Part shown: positions 15,810 through 39,000 of the stretch, in pieces | How positions within the stretch are numbered: the stretch's first letter is position 1 | Layout: each line of letters starts with the position of its first letter | Assembly: GCF_001613165.1 (NCBI RefSeq) | Contig: NZ_BDBV01000040.1 | Location: 1-51,776, forward strand | From: Nocardia mexicana NBRC 108244 | Lineage (GTDB): Bacteria > Actinomycetota > Actinomycetes > Mycobacteriales > Mycobacteriaceae | Length of the DNA: 51,776 bases | Direction of reading: 5' to 3' | Program-made: the position numbers and the translations under genes | Notes under the pieces: model-generated | What the model was told of the DNA's origin: nothing | Seen by the model: only the letters and a program-made list of their open reading frames with translations | The model's database searches: none

Positions 15810-18800
15810 ATGGAAACTGCCCGCCGATCCGCTCGTGGTGGCCGTCGCCGCCGGTCGGGTGGCCCGCTGTTCGGACAGCTGCTCACCGCCGCGGTGGAGT
15901 CCGCAGCCGATTCGGTGGCGATCCGGTTCGCCCCGGCCGATGATCCCGCCGACGCGCGTGAGCTCACCTACCGGGAACTGGACGAGGCCTCCTCGCGGCT
16001 GGCCCGGGAACTGATCGACCGCGGCGTCGGGGCGGGCGACGTGGTCGCCATCGGCATCACCCGCTCGATCGAGTCGGTGCTGTCGGTCTGGGCGATCGCC
16101 AAGACCGGCGCCGCCTACGTCCCGGTGGATCCGACCTATCCGGCGGAGCGCATCGCGCACATGGTCTCGGATTCCGGCGCCGTGATCGGCCTGACCCTCT
16201 CCGCGCACCGGCCCGCGCTCGGCACCGGCGTGTACTGGCTGGAGCTGGACGATCCGGTGGTGCGCGATCGGGTGGCGGCACGGCCGTCGCATCCGATCTC
16301 CTACACCGACCGCGTGCGCCCGCTCACCGAGCTGCACCCGGCCTACGTCATCTACACCTCGGGATCCACCGGCCGGCCGAAGGGCGTCGTCGTCACCCAC
16401 GTCGGGCTGGGCGCGCTGGTGGCCGCGGAGCGCGAACACTACGGGGTGGCCGAGGATTCGCGGGTGATGCACGTCTGCTCGCCGAACTTCGACGTCTCGG
16501 TGCTGGAGCTGATGCTCACCTTCTCCACCGGCGCGACGCTGGTGGTGTCGCCGCCGGAGGTGTTCGGCGGGTACGAGCTGGCGGATCTGCTGCGCCGCGA
16601 GCGGGCCACGCACATGCTGATCACGCCGGGCGCGCTGGAATCGGTGGATCCGACGGGCCTGGACGATATCGAGACCGTGATGGTCATCGGCGACCGGTTC
16701 GGTCCGGAGCTGGTGGGCCGGTGGGCGCGGGACGGGCGGACGTTCGTCAACGGCTACGGCCCGACCGAGGCCACGATCCTGGTGACCTCCATCGCGCTGA
16801 CCCCGGGCGAGCCGATCACGATCGGCCCCGCGATCCCGGGTGTCGGTGTGTTCGTACTGGATTCGCGGTTGCGGCCGGTGCCCGCCGGGGTGGTGGGCGA
16901 GCTCTACCTGGCGGGTCCGGCCCTGGCGCAGGGGTACCTGGGCCGCCCGGCGCTGACGGCGGGGCGCTTCGTCGCCAGCCCGTTCGGAGCGGAGACCGGC
17001 AGCCCCGGCGCTCGGCTGTACCGCACGGGAGACCTGGTGCGGCGCAACGAATCCGACGGCGGGATCGAGTTCCTGGGCCGCTCGGACTTCCAGGTGAAGG
17101 TGCGCGGCTTCCGGATCGAACTGGGCGAGATCGACAACGCGCTGACCGAACATCCGGACGTGGACTTCGCGGCCACGCTCGGGCGCCCGCTGCCCGCCGG
17201 TGGCACCACCATGGTGTCGTACGTGCTGCCGCGCGCCGGGTCGACGCTCGATACCGGCGAGCTCGAGGAGTTCCTCTCGAACTCCTTGCCCGCGTACATG
17301 ATTCCGGCATTGATCATGGTGCTGGACGAGATCCCGCTGACACCCATCGGCAAGCTGGACCGCGCGCGGCTGCCCGAACCGACGTTCGCCGCAAGGGCAT
17401 TCCGCGCGCCGTCCACCCCGGTGGAGCAGATCGTCGCGGACGTGTTCGCGGCGCTGCTGGGCCCCGGGACCCCGATGGAACAGGTGGGTCCGGGAGAGGC
17501 CGCACAGGCGGCGGCGCAGGACCGCGCCGGGGCCGCGGCGGGCACCGGGCCGGGCCGGGTCGGTGCCGACGACGATTTCTTCGCGCTGGGCGGCAATTCG
17601 CTGCTGGCCGCGCAGGCCGCGGCCCGCATCGGATCCGCGCTCGATGTGCGGGTGCCGGTACAGCTGCTTTTCGAGGCGCCGACGGTGGCCGCGCTGGCCG
17701 AACGCGTCGAGCGCCACGCCGGTTCGGCGGCCGGGCAGCAGCTGCGGCCGATGCCGCGCCCGGAACGCATCCCGCTGTCGTACGCACAGCAGCGGATGTG
17801 GTTCCTCAACCGCTTCGACCCGGCGAGTGCGGTCAACAACATCCCCGTCGCGGTCCGGCTGACGGGTGCCTTGGATATCGAGGCCCTGCGCGCCGCGGTG
17901 CGTGATCTGGTGGAGCGGCACGAGGTGCTGCGCACTGTCTATCCGGAGCTCGACGGCGAGGGGTATCAGCTGGTGCTTCCGGTCTCGGATGCCCTTGCCG
18001 TACCGGAGCTTTCGGTGATCGACGCGGAGGAGTCGCGGGTGCCCGCGCTCGTCGCCGAGACGGTGACGGGCGGATTCGACGCCACCGCCGCCCCGCCGGT
18101 CCGGCTGCGCGTGCTGCGGCTCGCGGCGGAGGAGCACGTGCTGGTGTGCGTGGTCCACCACATCGCGGGTGACGGCTTCTCGATGGGCCCGCTGACGCGC
18201 GACCTGATGACCGCCTACCTGGATCGGGTGCGGGGCGAACGGCCGGGCTGGGCGCCGCTTCCGGTGCAGTACGCCGACTACGCGCTGTGGCAGCGCGAGA
18301 CACTCGGCGCCGAGGACGAGCCGGAATCACTCCTGGCGCAACAGATCGAGTACTGGCGGCGGCAGCTGGCGGCGCTGCCCGAGCAGCTCGATCTCCCGGC
18401 CGACCGACCCCGGCCGCTCGCCGCGACCTACCGCGGTGCGACCGTCGGATTCGAGATCGACGCGCAGGTGCACGCCGCACTGAACGAGCTTGCGCACGAA
18501 AATAATTCGACGCTGTTCATGGTCGTGCACGCGGCGCTGGCGGCACTGCTGGCGCGGCTGTCGGGCACCCGCGACATCGCGATCGGCACCCCGATCGCGG
18601 GCCGCGGCGAGGCCGAGCTCGACGACCTGATCGGGATGTTCGTCAACACGCTGGTGTTGCGCACCGAGATCGATCCGGGCGTGCCGTTCGCCGAACTGCT
18701 GTCCGCGGTCCGCGGCACGGATGTGGCCGCGTTCGGTCACGCGGACGTGCCGTTCGAGCGGCTGGTGGAGCTGCTGGATCCGGCGCGGTCGGCGGCGCGG

Positions 18801-21800
18801 CACCCGCTGTTCCAGGTGATGTTGACGTTCCAGAATCTGGCACAGACCGATCTGGAGCTGCCCGGCCTGGCGGTATCCGGCGTGGATCTGGCGGTGCCGC
18901 TGGCCAAGTTCGACCTGCAGCTGGCGCTGGCCGAGCGCACCGATGAACGCGGTGTGCCGCAGGGCATCTCGGCGGCCTTCACCTATGCCACCGACCTGTT
19001 CGACGAGGCCACCGTGCAGGACTTCACCGACCGGTTCCAGCGCATGCTGGGCGCGGTCGCCGCCGATGCCGGTGCGGTCGTGGGCGATATCGACGTGCTG
19101 GCGCCCGGCGAGCGGGAACTGGTGCTGCACGAATGGAATTCGTCCGGTGCTCAGGTGCCGCCGGTCACACTGGTGGATCTGATTGCCGCACAGGCACATC
19201 GGCGTCCGGATGCGACCGCGATTCGCTTCGGCGACGCCACGCTGTCCTTCGGCGAGCTGCAGCGGCGGGCGAACCGGGTCGCACGGGCCCTGATCGACCG
19301 GGGCGTCGGCCCGGAATCGCTGGTGGCGGTGGCCATGCCGCGCACCGAGGAGCTTCCGGTGGCGCTGCTCGGCGTGTTGATCGCGGGTGCCGGATACCTG
19401 CCGATCGATACCGCCTATCCGGCGCAGCGGCTGGAGTTCATGCTCTCCGACGCCGCGCCAGCCTGCATCCTGACCACCGCGTCGGAGCGAGAAGCGCTGC
19501 CCGCGAGCGATATTCGCGTGGTTCTGTTCGAGGAGAGCGTGGAGTTCCCCGGCTCCCCGGTGGCCGACGCCGATCGGGTCGCGCCGCTGCGGCCGGAGAA
19601 TCTGGCGTACGTCATCTACACCTCCGGCTCCACCGGTGTGCCGAAGGGCGTGGGCGTCGCGCACGGCAACGTGCTGGAGCTGTTCGCCAACACCCAGCTG
19701 CTGTTCGATTTCGACGAGACCGACGTGTGGACGCTGTTCCACTCCTCCGCCTTCGACTTCTCGGTGTGGGAGCTGTGGTGTGCGCTGGCCAACGGCGGCG
19801 CGGTCGTGGTGGTCGACTTCCTGACCTCGCGGTCGCCGGAGTTGTTCCGCGAGTTGCTGATTCGCGAGCAGGTCACGGTGCTGAATCAGACGCCGTCGGC
19901 GTTCTACCAGTTGGCGGAGGCGGACCGGGCGGCGCACGCGGGCGGGTCGGGCAAGTTCGCGCTGCGCTATGTCGTCTTCGGTGGTGAGGCGCTGGATCTG
20001 CGGCAGTTGCAGCGCTGGTACGAGCGGCATGCGTCGGATGCGCCGCAGTTGGTGAACATGTACGGGATCACCGAGACGACGGTGCATGTGTCGTTCTTGG
20101 CGGTGGACGAGCGGTTGGCCGATATTCCGGCCAGTGTGATCGGTCGTGCGCTGCCGGGTCTGGATGCGTATGTGCTCGATGATCGGTTGCATCCGGCGCC
20201 GGTGGGGGTCGCGGGGGAGTTGCATATCAGTGGTGTGCAGGTGTCGCGCGGGTATCTGGGCCGTCCGGGGTTGACCGCGTGCCGGTTCGTGGCGAATCCG
20301 TTCGGTGGGGCGGGGTCTCGGATGTATCGCACGGGTGATATCGGCCGGTGGGCGGGTTTCGGTGGGGAGGCGAATCTGGAGTATGCCGGGCGTGGTGATC
20401 AGCAGGTGCAGTTGCGCGGGTTCCGGATCGAGTTGGGGGAGATCGAGGCGGCGTTGCTGCGGTGTGACGGGGTGAGTCAGGCCGTGGTGCTGGTGCGTGC
20501 GGACGAGCAGGCCGGTGACCGGCTCGTCGGATACGTTGTGCCGGAAGCTGGTTCGCAGCTCGACTCGGCCGCGCTGCGGACGCGTGTCGCCGAATTCCTC
20601 ACCGCCTACATGGTTCCGGATGCCGTCGTGGTGCTGGACGTGCTGCCGCTCACGGCGAACGGGAAGCTCGATCGCAAGGCGCTGCCCGCGCCGGAGTTCC
20701 TCGGGTCGGCCGCGTACCGGGCGCCGGGCACCCCGATCGAGCAGGCGGTCGCCGATGTGTTCGCCGGGCTGCTCGGCGCCGGTGAGGTCGGCCTGGACGA
20801 CGACTTCTTCACGCTGGGCGGCAACTCCCTGCTCGCCACCCGCGCGGTGGCGCGGATCAACGAGGCGCTGGACTCGAACGTCGTGGTCCGTGAGGTCTTC
20901 GAGGCACCGACCGTCGCCGCGCTGGCGGCGCGGATCGTGCCGGGCGCGGCCGCCGGGGCGGTGCGGCCGAAACTGGCGCCCGTGCCGCGCGTCGACCGGA
21001 TTCCGCTGTCGCTCGCGCAGCAGCGGATGTGGGTCATCAACCAGCTCGACCCCGAATCACCGTCCTACAACATCCCGTTGGCGGTCCGCCTGACCGGCGC
21101 GCTGGACGTGGCGGCGCTGCGCCGGGCGGTCACCGACGTGCTGGAGCGGCATGAGGTGCTGCGCACCCGCTACCCGGCCGGGGGTCCGGGCGGGCTGCCG
21201 TATCAGGAGATCCTGTCGGCCGCCGAGGCGCTGCCGGACGGGCTGCCGGTGGAGACCACCACCGACCCGGTCGGCCACATCACCTCGCTGATGTCTGCGG
21301 GATTCGATGTGACACAGCAGGTTCCGGTGCGCGCGGTGCTGCTGGAGCAGGGCGGGGACCACCTGCTGGCGCTGGTGCTGCACCACATCGCCGGTGACGG
21401 CGCCTCCCTGGCTCCGCTGGCCCGAGACGTGATGACCGCGTATCTCGCCCGCCTCGAGGGGCGCGAACCGGGTTGGGCGCCACTGGAAGTGCAGTATGCC
21501 GACTTCGCCGTGTGGCAGCGCGGCGTGATCGGCACCGACGACGAGGCCGATTCGATCGCCGCCCGGCAGCTGGACTACTGGCGGGCGCAGCTCGCCGGAA
21601 TCTCCGGCACCGCACTGCTGCCGCCGGACCGCCCGCGACCGCAGACGCCGTCGATGCGCGGCGGCCAGGTGGGATTCGAGCTGCCCGCAGTGGTGCACGA
21701 GGGACTGCTTCGCATTGCGCGCGAACACAATTCGTCGCTGTTCATGGTGGTGCACGCGGCGCTGGCGGCGCTGCTGGCCCGGCAGTCGGGCAGCGCCGAC

Positions 21801-23213
21801 ATCACGGTCGGCACGCCGATCGCGGGCCGTGGCGAGCGCGCGCTCGACGATCTGGTCGGCATGTTCGTCAACACGCTCGCGCTGCGCACGGGGGTGAGCA
21901 CCGCCGACACCTTCGACGCGCTGGTCGAAAAGGCGCGCGAGACGGATCTTTCCGCGTTCGGCAACTCCGATATCCCGTTCGAGCGGGTGGCCGAGGTCGT
22001 CTCCCCGGGCCGCTCGGGCGAGCAGAGCCTGTTCCAGGTGATGCTGTCGTTCCAGAACACCGAGCAGCCGACGCTGGAGCTGCCGGACCTGACCGTCGCG
22101 GCGCTGGACACCGATGCGGTGATGGCCAAGTTCGACCTGCAGGTGATCGTGGAGCCGCGGCACGACCAGACGGGGTCACCCGCCGAGCTGATCACCGTAT
22201 TCACCTATGCCGCCGATCTTTTCGACGAGTCGACGATGCGGGCGCTGGGCGGCCGTTTCGAGCGGATCCTGGCCGCGGTGGCCGCCGATCCGCAGGTGCT
22301 CGTCGGCGATATCGACCTGCTGGACGAGCGGGAGCGGGCGCAGGCCGACGTGGCTCGGGCCGAACCCGTGGAGCGGGTGTCGGCGAACGGCACCGCGCTA
22401 CCGCAGGCGCTCACGGCGGTGGTGGAGGACGATCCCGACGGTCCCGCACTGGCTTTCGGCGATGACGCGGTGACCTATCAGGAACTCGATGCGCGGTCGT
22501 CGCGGCTGGCGCGGGTGCTGATCGGCCGGGGCTGCGGGCCGGGAACCGGAGTGGCGGTGCGGCTCGACCGCGGCGTCGAATCGGCCGTGGCCGGTTGGGC
22601 CGTGCTGAAGGCCGGGGCCGCCGTGATACCGGTCGGTGACGGTGCGGCGCTGCCGGCGTCGCTGGAGATCAAGGTCGGGCTCACCACCGGGTCGGCTCCC
22701 GGGAGTGACGGCATCGACTGGCTGCTGCTCGACGATCCGGCCGTGGCCGCCGAGATCGCCGGGGAATCGGCGCGCCCGGTCACCTACGCCCACCGGACGC
22801 GGCCGCTGCGCGGTGCGGATCCGGCCCGCGCGACCGCCGACGGCACCGTGACCTACGACCAGCTGGCGACGGCCGTCGACCGGCTGCGCACGCGCACGGA
22901 CCTGACGTTCGAGTCCCGGACGTTCCGGCAGGGGACCGCGGACGGCTTCGGCATGCTGCTGGAGCTGGCGGCCGCGGGCGTCGCGGGCGCGTCGATCGTG
23001 CTGCCGAGTGCGGTCACGAGCGAGGCGCTGGCGGACGAGTGGGTGACACACCTGTTCGGCGATGCCTCCGAGCTCGGAGAACTGGATCCGGAGCCCATGG
23101 AGGACCTGCGGGCCGTGGTGGTCGAGCGGGGCCCGGCACCGTCCGCCTTCGGCGCCGCCGAGGTCGTGGTGGTGCTGGACGAACTGTTGCCCGGTCATAG
23201 CGAACGGCCCTGA
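15810..23213 (+). CDS. NRPS1: two-module non-ribosomal peptide synthetase A-T-C-A-T-C with decayed terminal A domain
   Basis: This 2467-residue protein has a basic leader (1-20) and then the following domains. A1 runs about 20-510 (TSGSTG near 183). T1 carries Ser597 in GGNSL. C2 has HHIAGDG at 783-789. A2 has TSGSTG at 1271. T2 carries Ser1673, and C3 has HHIAGDG from 1858. An A-like stump spans about 2190-2467. There is no starter C domain, so A1 loads the first residue. My reading of the A2 code is DFWNVGMVHK, a threonine code. A1 reads DVLLMIGILK, unassigned, and has GDR where most have GGE. An extra Ala/Gly-rich linker of about 25 residues precedes T1. The last C domain has no functional A-T partner in this protein, so it must act on the N-terminal T of another protein, NRPS2 or NRPS3. 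The start is ATG 15810; GAGAGG lies rather far upstream. A hairpin follows the stop. Confidence 0.93.
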   Translation: METARRSARGGRRRRSGGPLFGQLLTAAVESAADSVAIRFAPADDPADARELTYRELDEASSRLARELIDRGVGAGDVVAIGITRSIESVLSVWAIAKTGAAYVPVDPTYPAERIAHMVSDSGAVIGLTLSAHRPALGTGVYWLELDDPVVRDRVAARPSHPISYTDRVRPLTELHPAYVIYTSGSTGRPKGVVVTHVGLGALVAAEREHYGVAEDSRVMHVCSPNFDVSVLELMLTFSTGATLVVSPPEVFGGYELADLLRRERATHMLITPGALESVDPTGLDDIETVMVIGDRFGPELVGRWARDGRTFVNGYGPTEATILVTSIALTPGEPITIGPAIPGVGVFVLDSRLRPVPAGVVGELYLAGPALAQGYLGRPALTAGRFVASPFGAETGSPGARLYRTGDLVRRNESDGGIEFLGRSDFQVKVRGFRIELGEIDNALTEHPDVDFAATLGRPLPAGGTTMVSYVLPRAGSTLDTGELEEFLSNSLPAYMIPALIMVLDEIPLTPIGKLDRARLPEPTFAARAFRAPSTPVEQIVADVFAALLGPGTPMEQVGPGEAAQAAAQDRAGAAAGTGPGRVGADDDFFALGGNSLLAAQAAARIGSALDVRVPVQLLFEAPTVAALAERVERHAGSAAGQQLRPMPRPERIPLSYAQQRMWFLNRFDPASAVNNIPVAVRLTGALDIEALRAAVRDLVERHEVLRTVYPELDGEGYQLVLPVSDALAVPELSVIDAEESRVPALVAETVTGGFDATAAPPVRLRVLRLAAEEHVLVCVVHHIAGDGFSMGPLTRDLMTAYLDRVRGERPGWAPLPVQYADYALWQRETLGAEDEPESLLAQQIEYWRRQLAALPEQLDLPADRPRPLAATYRGATVGFEIDAQVHAALNELAHENNSTLFMVVHAALAALLARLSGTRDIAIGTPIAGRGEAELDDLIGMFVNTLVLRTEIDPGVPFAELLSAVRGTDVAAFGHADVPFERLVELLDPARSAARHPLFQVMLTFQNLAQTDLELPGLAVSGVDLAVPLAKFDLQLALAERTDERGVPQGISAAFTYATDLFDEATVQDFTDRFQRMLGAVAADAGAVVGDIDVLAPGERELVLHEWNSSGAQVPPVTLVDLIAAQAHRRPDATAIRFGDATLSFGELQRRANRVARALIDRGVGPESLVAVAMPRTEELPVALLGVLIAGAGYLPIDTAYPAQRLEFMLSDAAPACILTTASEREALPASDIRVVLFEESVEFPGSPVADADRVAPLRPENLAYVIYTSGSTGVPKGVGVAHGNVLELFANTQLLFDFDETDVWTLFHSSAFDFSVWELWCALANGGAVVVVDFLTSRSPELFRELLIREQVTVLNQTPSAFYQLAEADRAAHAGGSGKFALRYVVFGGEALDLRQLQRWYERHASDAPQLVNMYGITETTVHVSFLAVDERLADIPASVIGRALPGLDAYVLDDRLHPAPVGVAGELHISGVQVSRGYLGRPGLTACRFVANPFGGAGSRMYRTGDIGRWAGFGGEANLEYAGRGDQQVQLRGFRIELGEIEAALLRCDGVSQAVVLVRADEQAGDRLVGYVVPEAGSQLDSAALRTRVAEFLTAYMVPDAVVVLDVLPLTANGKLDRKALPAPEFLGSAAYRAPGTPIEQAVADVFAGLLGAGEVGLDDDFFTLGGNSLLATRAVARINEALDSNVVVREVFEAPTVAALAARIVPGAAAGAVRPKLAPVPRVDRIPLSLAQQRMWVINQLDPESPSYNIPLAVRLTGALDVAALRRAVTDVLERHEVLRTRYPAGGPGGLPYQEILSAAEALPDGLPVETTTDPVGHITSLMSAGFDVTQQVPVRAVLLEQGGDHLLALVLHHIAGDGASLAPLARDVMTAYLARLEGREPGWAPLEVQYADFAVWQRGVIGTDDEADSIAARQLDYWRAQLAGISGTALLPPDRPRPQTPSMRGGQVGFELPAVVHEGLLRIAREHNSSLFMVVHAALAALLARQSGSADITVGTPIAGRGERALDDLVGMFVNTLALRTGVSTADTFDALVEKARETDLSAFGNSDIPFERVAEVVSPGRSGEQSLFQVMLSFQNTEQPTLELPDLTVAALDTDAVMAKFDLQVIVEPRHDQTGSPAELITVFTYAADLFDESTMRALGGRFERILAAVAADPQVLVGDIDLLDERERAQADVARAEPVERVSANGTALPQALTAVVEDDPDGPALAFGDDAVTYQELDARSSRLARVLIGRGCGPGTGVAVRLDRGVESAVAGWAVLKAGAAVIPVGDGAALPASLEIKVGLTTGSAPGSDGIDWLLLDDPAVAAEIAGESARPVTYAHRTRPLRGADPARATADGTVTYDQLATAVDRLRTRTDLTFESRTFRQGTADGFGMLLELAAAGVAGASIVLPSAVTSEALADEWVTHLFGDASELGELDPEPMEDLRAVVVERGPAPSAFGAAEVVVVLDELLPGHSERP
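22380..23213 (+). other. Decayed adenylation-domain stump at the NRPS1 C-terminus
   Basis: After C3 the protein continues with A-domain-like sequence: ALAFGDDAVTYQELDARSSRLARVLIGRG, then VAGWAVLKAGAAVIPVG. Where TSGSTGxPKG should stand, it reads DPARATADGTVTYDQLA. The later part aligns loosely with the A4-A5 region (GMLLELAAAGVAGASIVLP) but lacks the FDxSV core. The protein ends before the YGPTE motif, and no T domain follows. ATP cannot be bound in the usual way. The reading frame is open and codon bias is normal, so it is maintained, perhaps as an inter-protein docking surface. Confidence 0.8.
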
Positions 23214-23222
23214 AGTTCTCGT

Positions 23223-23240
23223 GCCCCCGAACTCGGGGGC
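23223..23240. terminator. Hairpin between NRPS1 and NRPS2
   Basis: GCCCCCGA-AC-TCGGGGGC, a perfect 8-bp stem nine bases after the NRPS1 stop, without a T run. It may separate or attenuate transcription of NRPS2, which starts 175 bp after NRPS1. Confidence 0.5.
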
Positions 23241-23388
23241 GTGCACAACCAGGGAAGATGCGATAGGTGCGCGAACCAGGCATGATCGGTGAGATTCGGC
23301 GTGAGCACGGAAAAGGTTGCATGGTGATGTTCGGCAGCGTTGCGAGCACGCGGGACGGTAGGTCCCGGAGACAGGGCCGGGTGTCTGC

Positions 23389-35859
<12,471 letters not shown>

Positions 35860-36095
35860 CCGGGGGCCCGCGCCCCACCGTGCCGGTATCGCTCCGGTAC
35901 CGGACAATGGTCTAATTCCGGTGCGGCTCGCCCCCATCGTCCCGGAGTTTCCCGTGGTCGCGTAACACGCCCAGGCCGCGTTCGATGGATGAAGGGGGTG
36001 GCGCCGCGCAGGCGCATGAGCAACAGCAGGCAGGGTGAGATAGACGTGTTTCGGGTGGTCGGGCAGCACGAAGCGGCTTCGGAAGCGGTTACGGC

Positions 36096-39000
36096 ATGAC
36101 CCGCCCGGCCCGAGTTCGCCCGGTCCGCACCCGCCGTCCGCGCGTCACGACGCTGCCTCAGCTGCTGGCGACCGCCGTGGAGGTCGACCCGACCGCTACC
36201 GCCGTGGTGTTCGCCGATGCGTCGGCGACGCTGGCGGAGTTGAGTTACGCGGAGCTGGATGAGCGGTCGACGCGGTTGGCTCGTTTGTTGATCGAGCGTG
36301 GGGTGGGGCCGGAGGATCTGGTCGCGGTCGGTATTCCGCGGTCGGTGGATTCGGTGGTCGCGGTGTGGGCGGTGGCGAAGGCCGGCGCCGGATTCGTGCC
36401 GGTCGATCCGCAGTACCCCGCCGAGCGCGTGGCGCATATGGTCGCCGACGCGCACGCGGTGCTCGGGCTGACCGTCGACGAGGTGCGCGCCGATCTGCCC
36501 GGCGAGGTGGAATGGCTGGCCATCGACGCCGCCGAGGTCACCGCGGAACTCGCGCGGTTCCCCGCCGATCCGGTCACCTATGCCGACCGCCTCCGTCCGC
36601 TGCGTGCCGAGCATCCGGCGTATGTGATCTATACGTCGGGTTCGACGGGGTTGCCGAAGGGTGTTGTCGTCACGCAGGCGGGTTTGTCGGGTTTTTGTGA
36701 TGAGCAGCGTGAGCGTTATCGGGTCGGGAATGATTCTCGGACTTTGCATTTCGCGTCGCCGTCGTTCGATGCGTCGGTGTTGGAGTTGTTGTTGGCGGTG
36801 GGTGGTGCGGCGACGATGGTGGTGGTCGCGCCGTCGGTGTACGGGGGTGACGAGCTCGCGGCGCTGATGGTCCGGGAGGAGGTCACCCATGCGTTCATCA
36901 CTCCGGCCGCGCTCGCGTCGGTCGATCCCGCCGGGCTCGACGATCTGCGGGTGGTGGTGGCCGGTGGTGAGGCGTGTCCGCCGGATCTGGTGCGGCGCTG
37001 GGTGATTCCGGTCGACTACGGCATCCGGGAGTTCTTCAACGGTTACGGTCCGACCGAGACCACGATCATGACCAATATCAGCTCGCCGCTGGCCGCGGGG
37101 GATACGGTCACCATCGGCGGGCCCATTCGCGGGGTTACCGAGTACGTGCTCGATGAACGGCTGGCACCTGTGACGAACGGTGCCGTCGGCGAGTTGTACA
37201 TCACCGGCGCGCAATTGGCTCGCGGGTACCACGAACGACCCGGCCTGACCGCACTGCGATTCGTGGCAAATCCCTTCGATCCCCATGGTTCCCGGCTGTA
37301 TCGCACGGGCGACCTGGTGCGCTGGACGGCGTCGGGTGATCTGGAGTATCTGGGCCGCAACGATTTTCAGGTGAAGATTCGTGGCTTCCGGATCGAGCTG
37401 GGTGAGATCGATGCGGTGCTGGCGGCTCACGAGTCGGTCGATTTCGCGGTCACGATCGGACACCGGCTGGACGGTGGCGCAACGATTCTCGCCTCCTACG
37501 TACACGCCGCGCCCGGTGCGACGATCGACACCGACGAGATCGTCGCCGCGGCCGGTCGCAGCCTGCCGTCGCATATGGTGCCGACGTCCCTGGTGGTGCT
37601 GGACGAGATCCCGCTGACCCCGGTCGGCAAGCTGGACCGGTCGGCACTGCCCGAGCCCGTCCTGCACACCCGCGAGTTCCGGGCGCCGTCGGGCGCGCGG
37701 GAGGAGCTGGTGGCGACCGTCTTCGCCGAGCTGCTCGGTCCCGCGACCCCGATCGGCGCCGACGACGACTTCTTCGACCTGGGCGGCAACTCGCTGATCG
37801 CCACCCGGGTCGCGGCCCGCCTCGGCGCGCAACTCTCCGCCCGCGTCCCGGCCCGGCTGCTGTTCGAGGCGCCCACCGTGGCCGCCCTGGCACAACGCCT
37901 CGAATCTCTGGAGGGTGGGGACGGGCGGCCGCCCCTGGTGCCCCTGCCGCGGCCGGACAATATCCCGCTCTCGCTCGCGCAGCAGCGGATGTGGTTCCTC
38001 AACCAGTTCGATCCGGACTCCGCCGCCAACAACATCCCGTTCGCCATCCGGCTCACCGGGCGCCTCGACGTGGCCGCGCTGCAGGCCGCGATCGCCGACG
38101 TGATCGAGCGGCACGAGACCCTGCGCACGGTCTACCCGGCCGTCGACGGCACCGGATACCAGGTCGTCCTGTCGATGGACGAGACCGTGGTGGACCTGGA
38201 GCCGCAGTCGCTCGCCGAGAACGAGATCCCCGGCTGGCTGGCCGAGCTGGCGCTGCGCGGATTCGATGTCGCCGCCGAGGTGCCGCTGCGGATCGCCGTG
38301 GCGCGACTGGGCGCCGGCGACCACGTGGTCGCGGTGGTGGTGCACCACATCGCCGCCGACGGCGCGTCCATCGCACCGTTCATGCGAGATCTGCTGGTGG
38401 CCTTCCTCGCTCGCCGCAATCACGCCAAACCCGCCTGGTCGCCGCTGCCCGTGCAGTACGCCGACTACACGCTGCGGCAGCGGGCGGTGCTCGGCGACGA
38501 GGCCGATCCCGATTCGATCGCGGCGACCCAATTGGCCTACTGGCGTGCGGCTCTCGCGGAACTGCCCGATCGCCTGGACCTCCCGGCGGACCGGCCCCGG
38601 CCCGCGGTGGCCTCCGGGCTCGGCGGGCTGTACTCGTTCGACATCGATGCCGCGGTGCATGCCCGGTTGGTGGGACTGGCGCAGGCCTCGGGAGCGTCGC
38701 TGTTCATGGTCGTGCACGCGGCGCTGACCGTGTTGCTGGCCCGGCTTTCCGGGACCGACGATATCGCCGTGGGGACGCCGGTGGCGGGTCGTGGTGAGCG
38801 TGAGCTGGACGATTTGATCGGGATGTTCGTCAATACGTTGGTGTTGCGGACGCGGGTGGATTCGTCGGTGTCGTTCGTGGATTTGGTTGCTGTGGTGCGG
38901 GAGACGGATCTGGGTGCGTTTTCGCATGCGGAGTTGCCGTTCGAGCGGTTGGTCGAGGTGTTGGATCCGGTGCGTTCGCAGGCGCATCATCCGTTGTTTC

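Noticed and set aside
23200..23388. A frameshift or sequencing error that would continue the NRPS1 A stump into a complete A-T
   Set aside because: The stump already lacks the ATP-binding motif far upstream of its stop, and none of the missing later A motifs appears in any frame of the following 175 bp.
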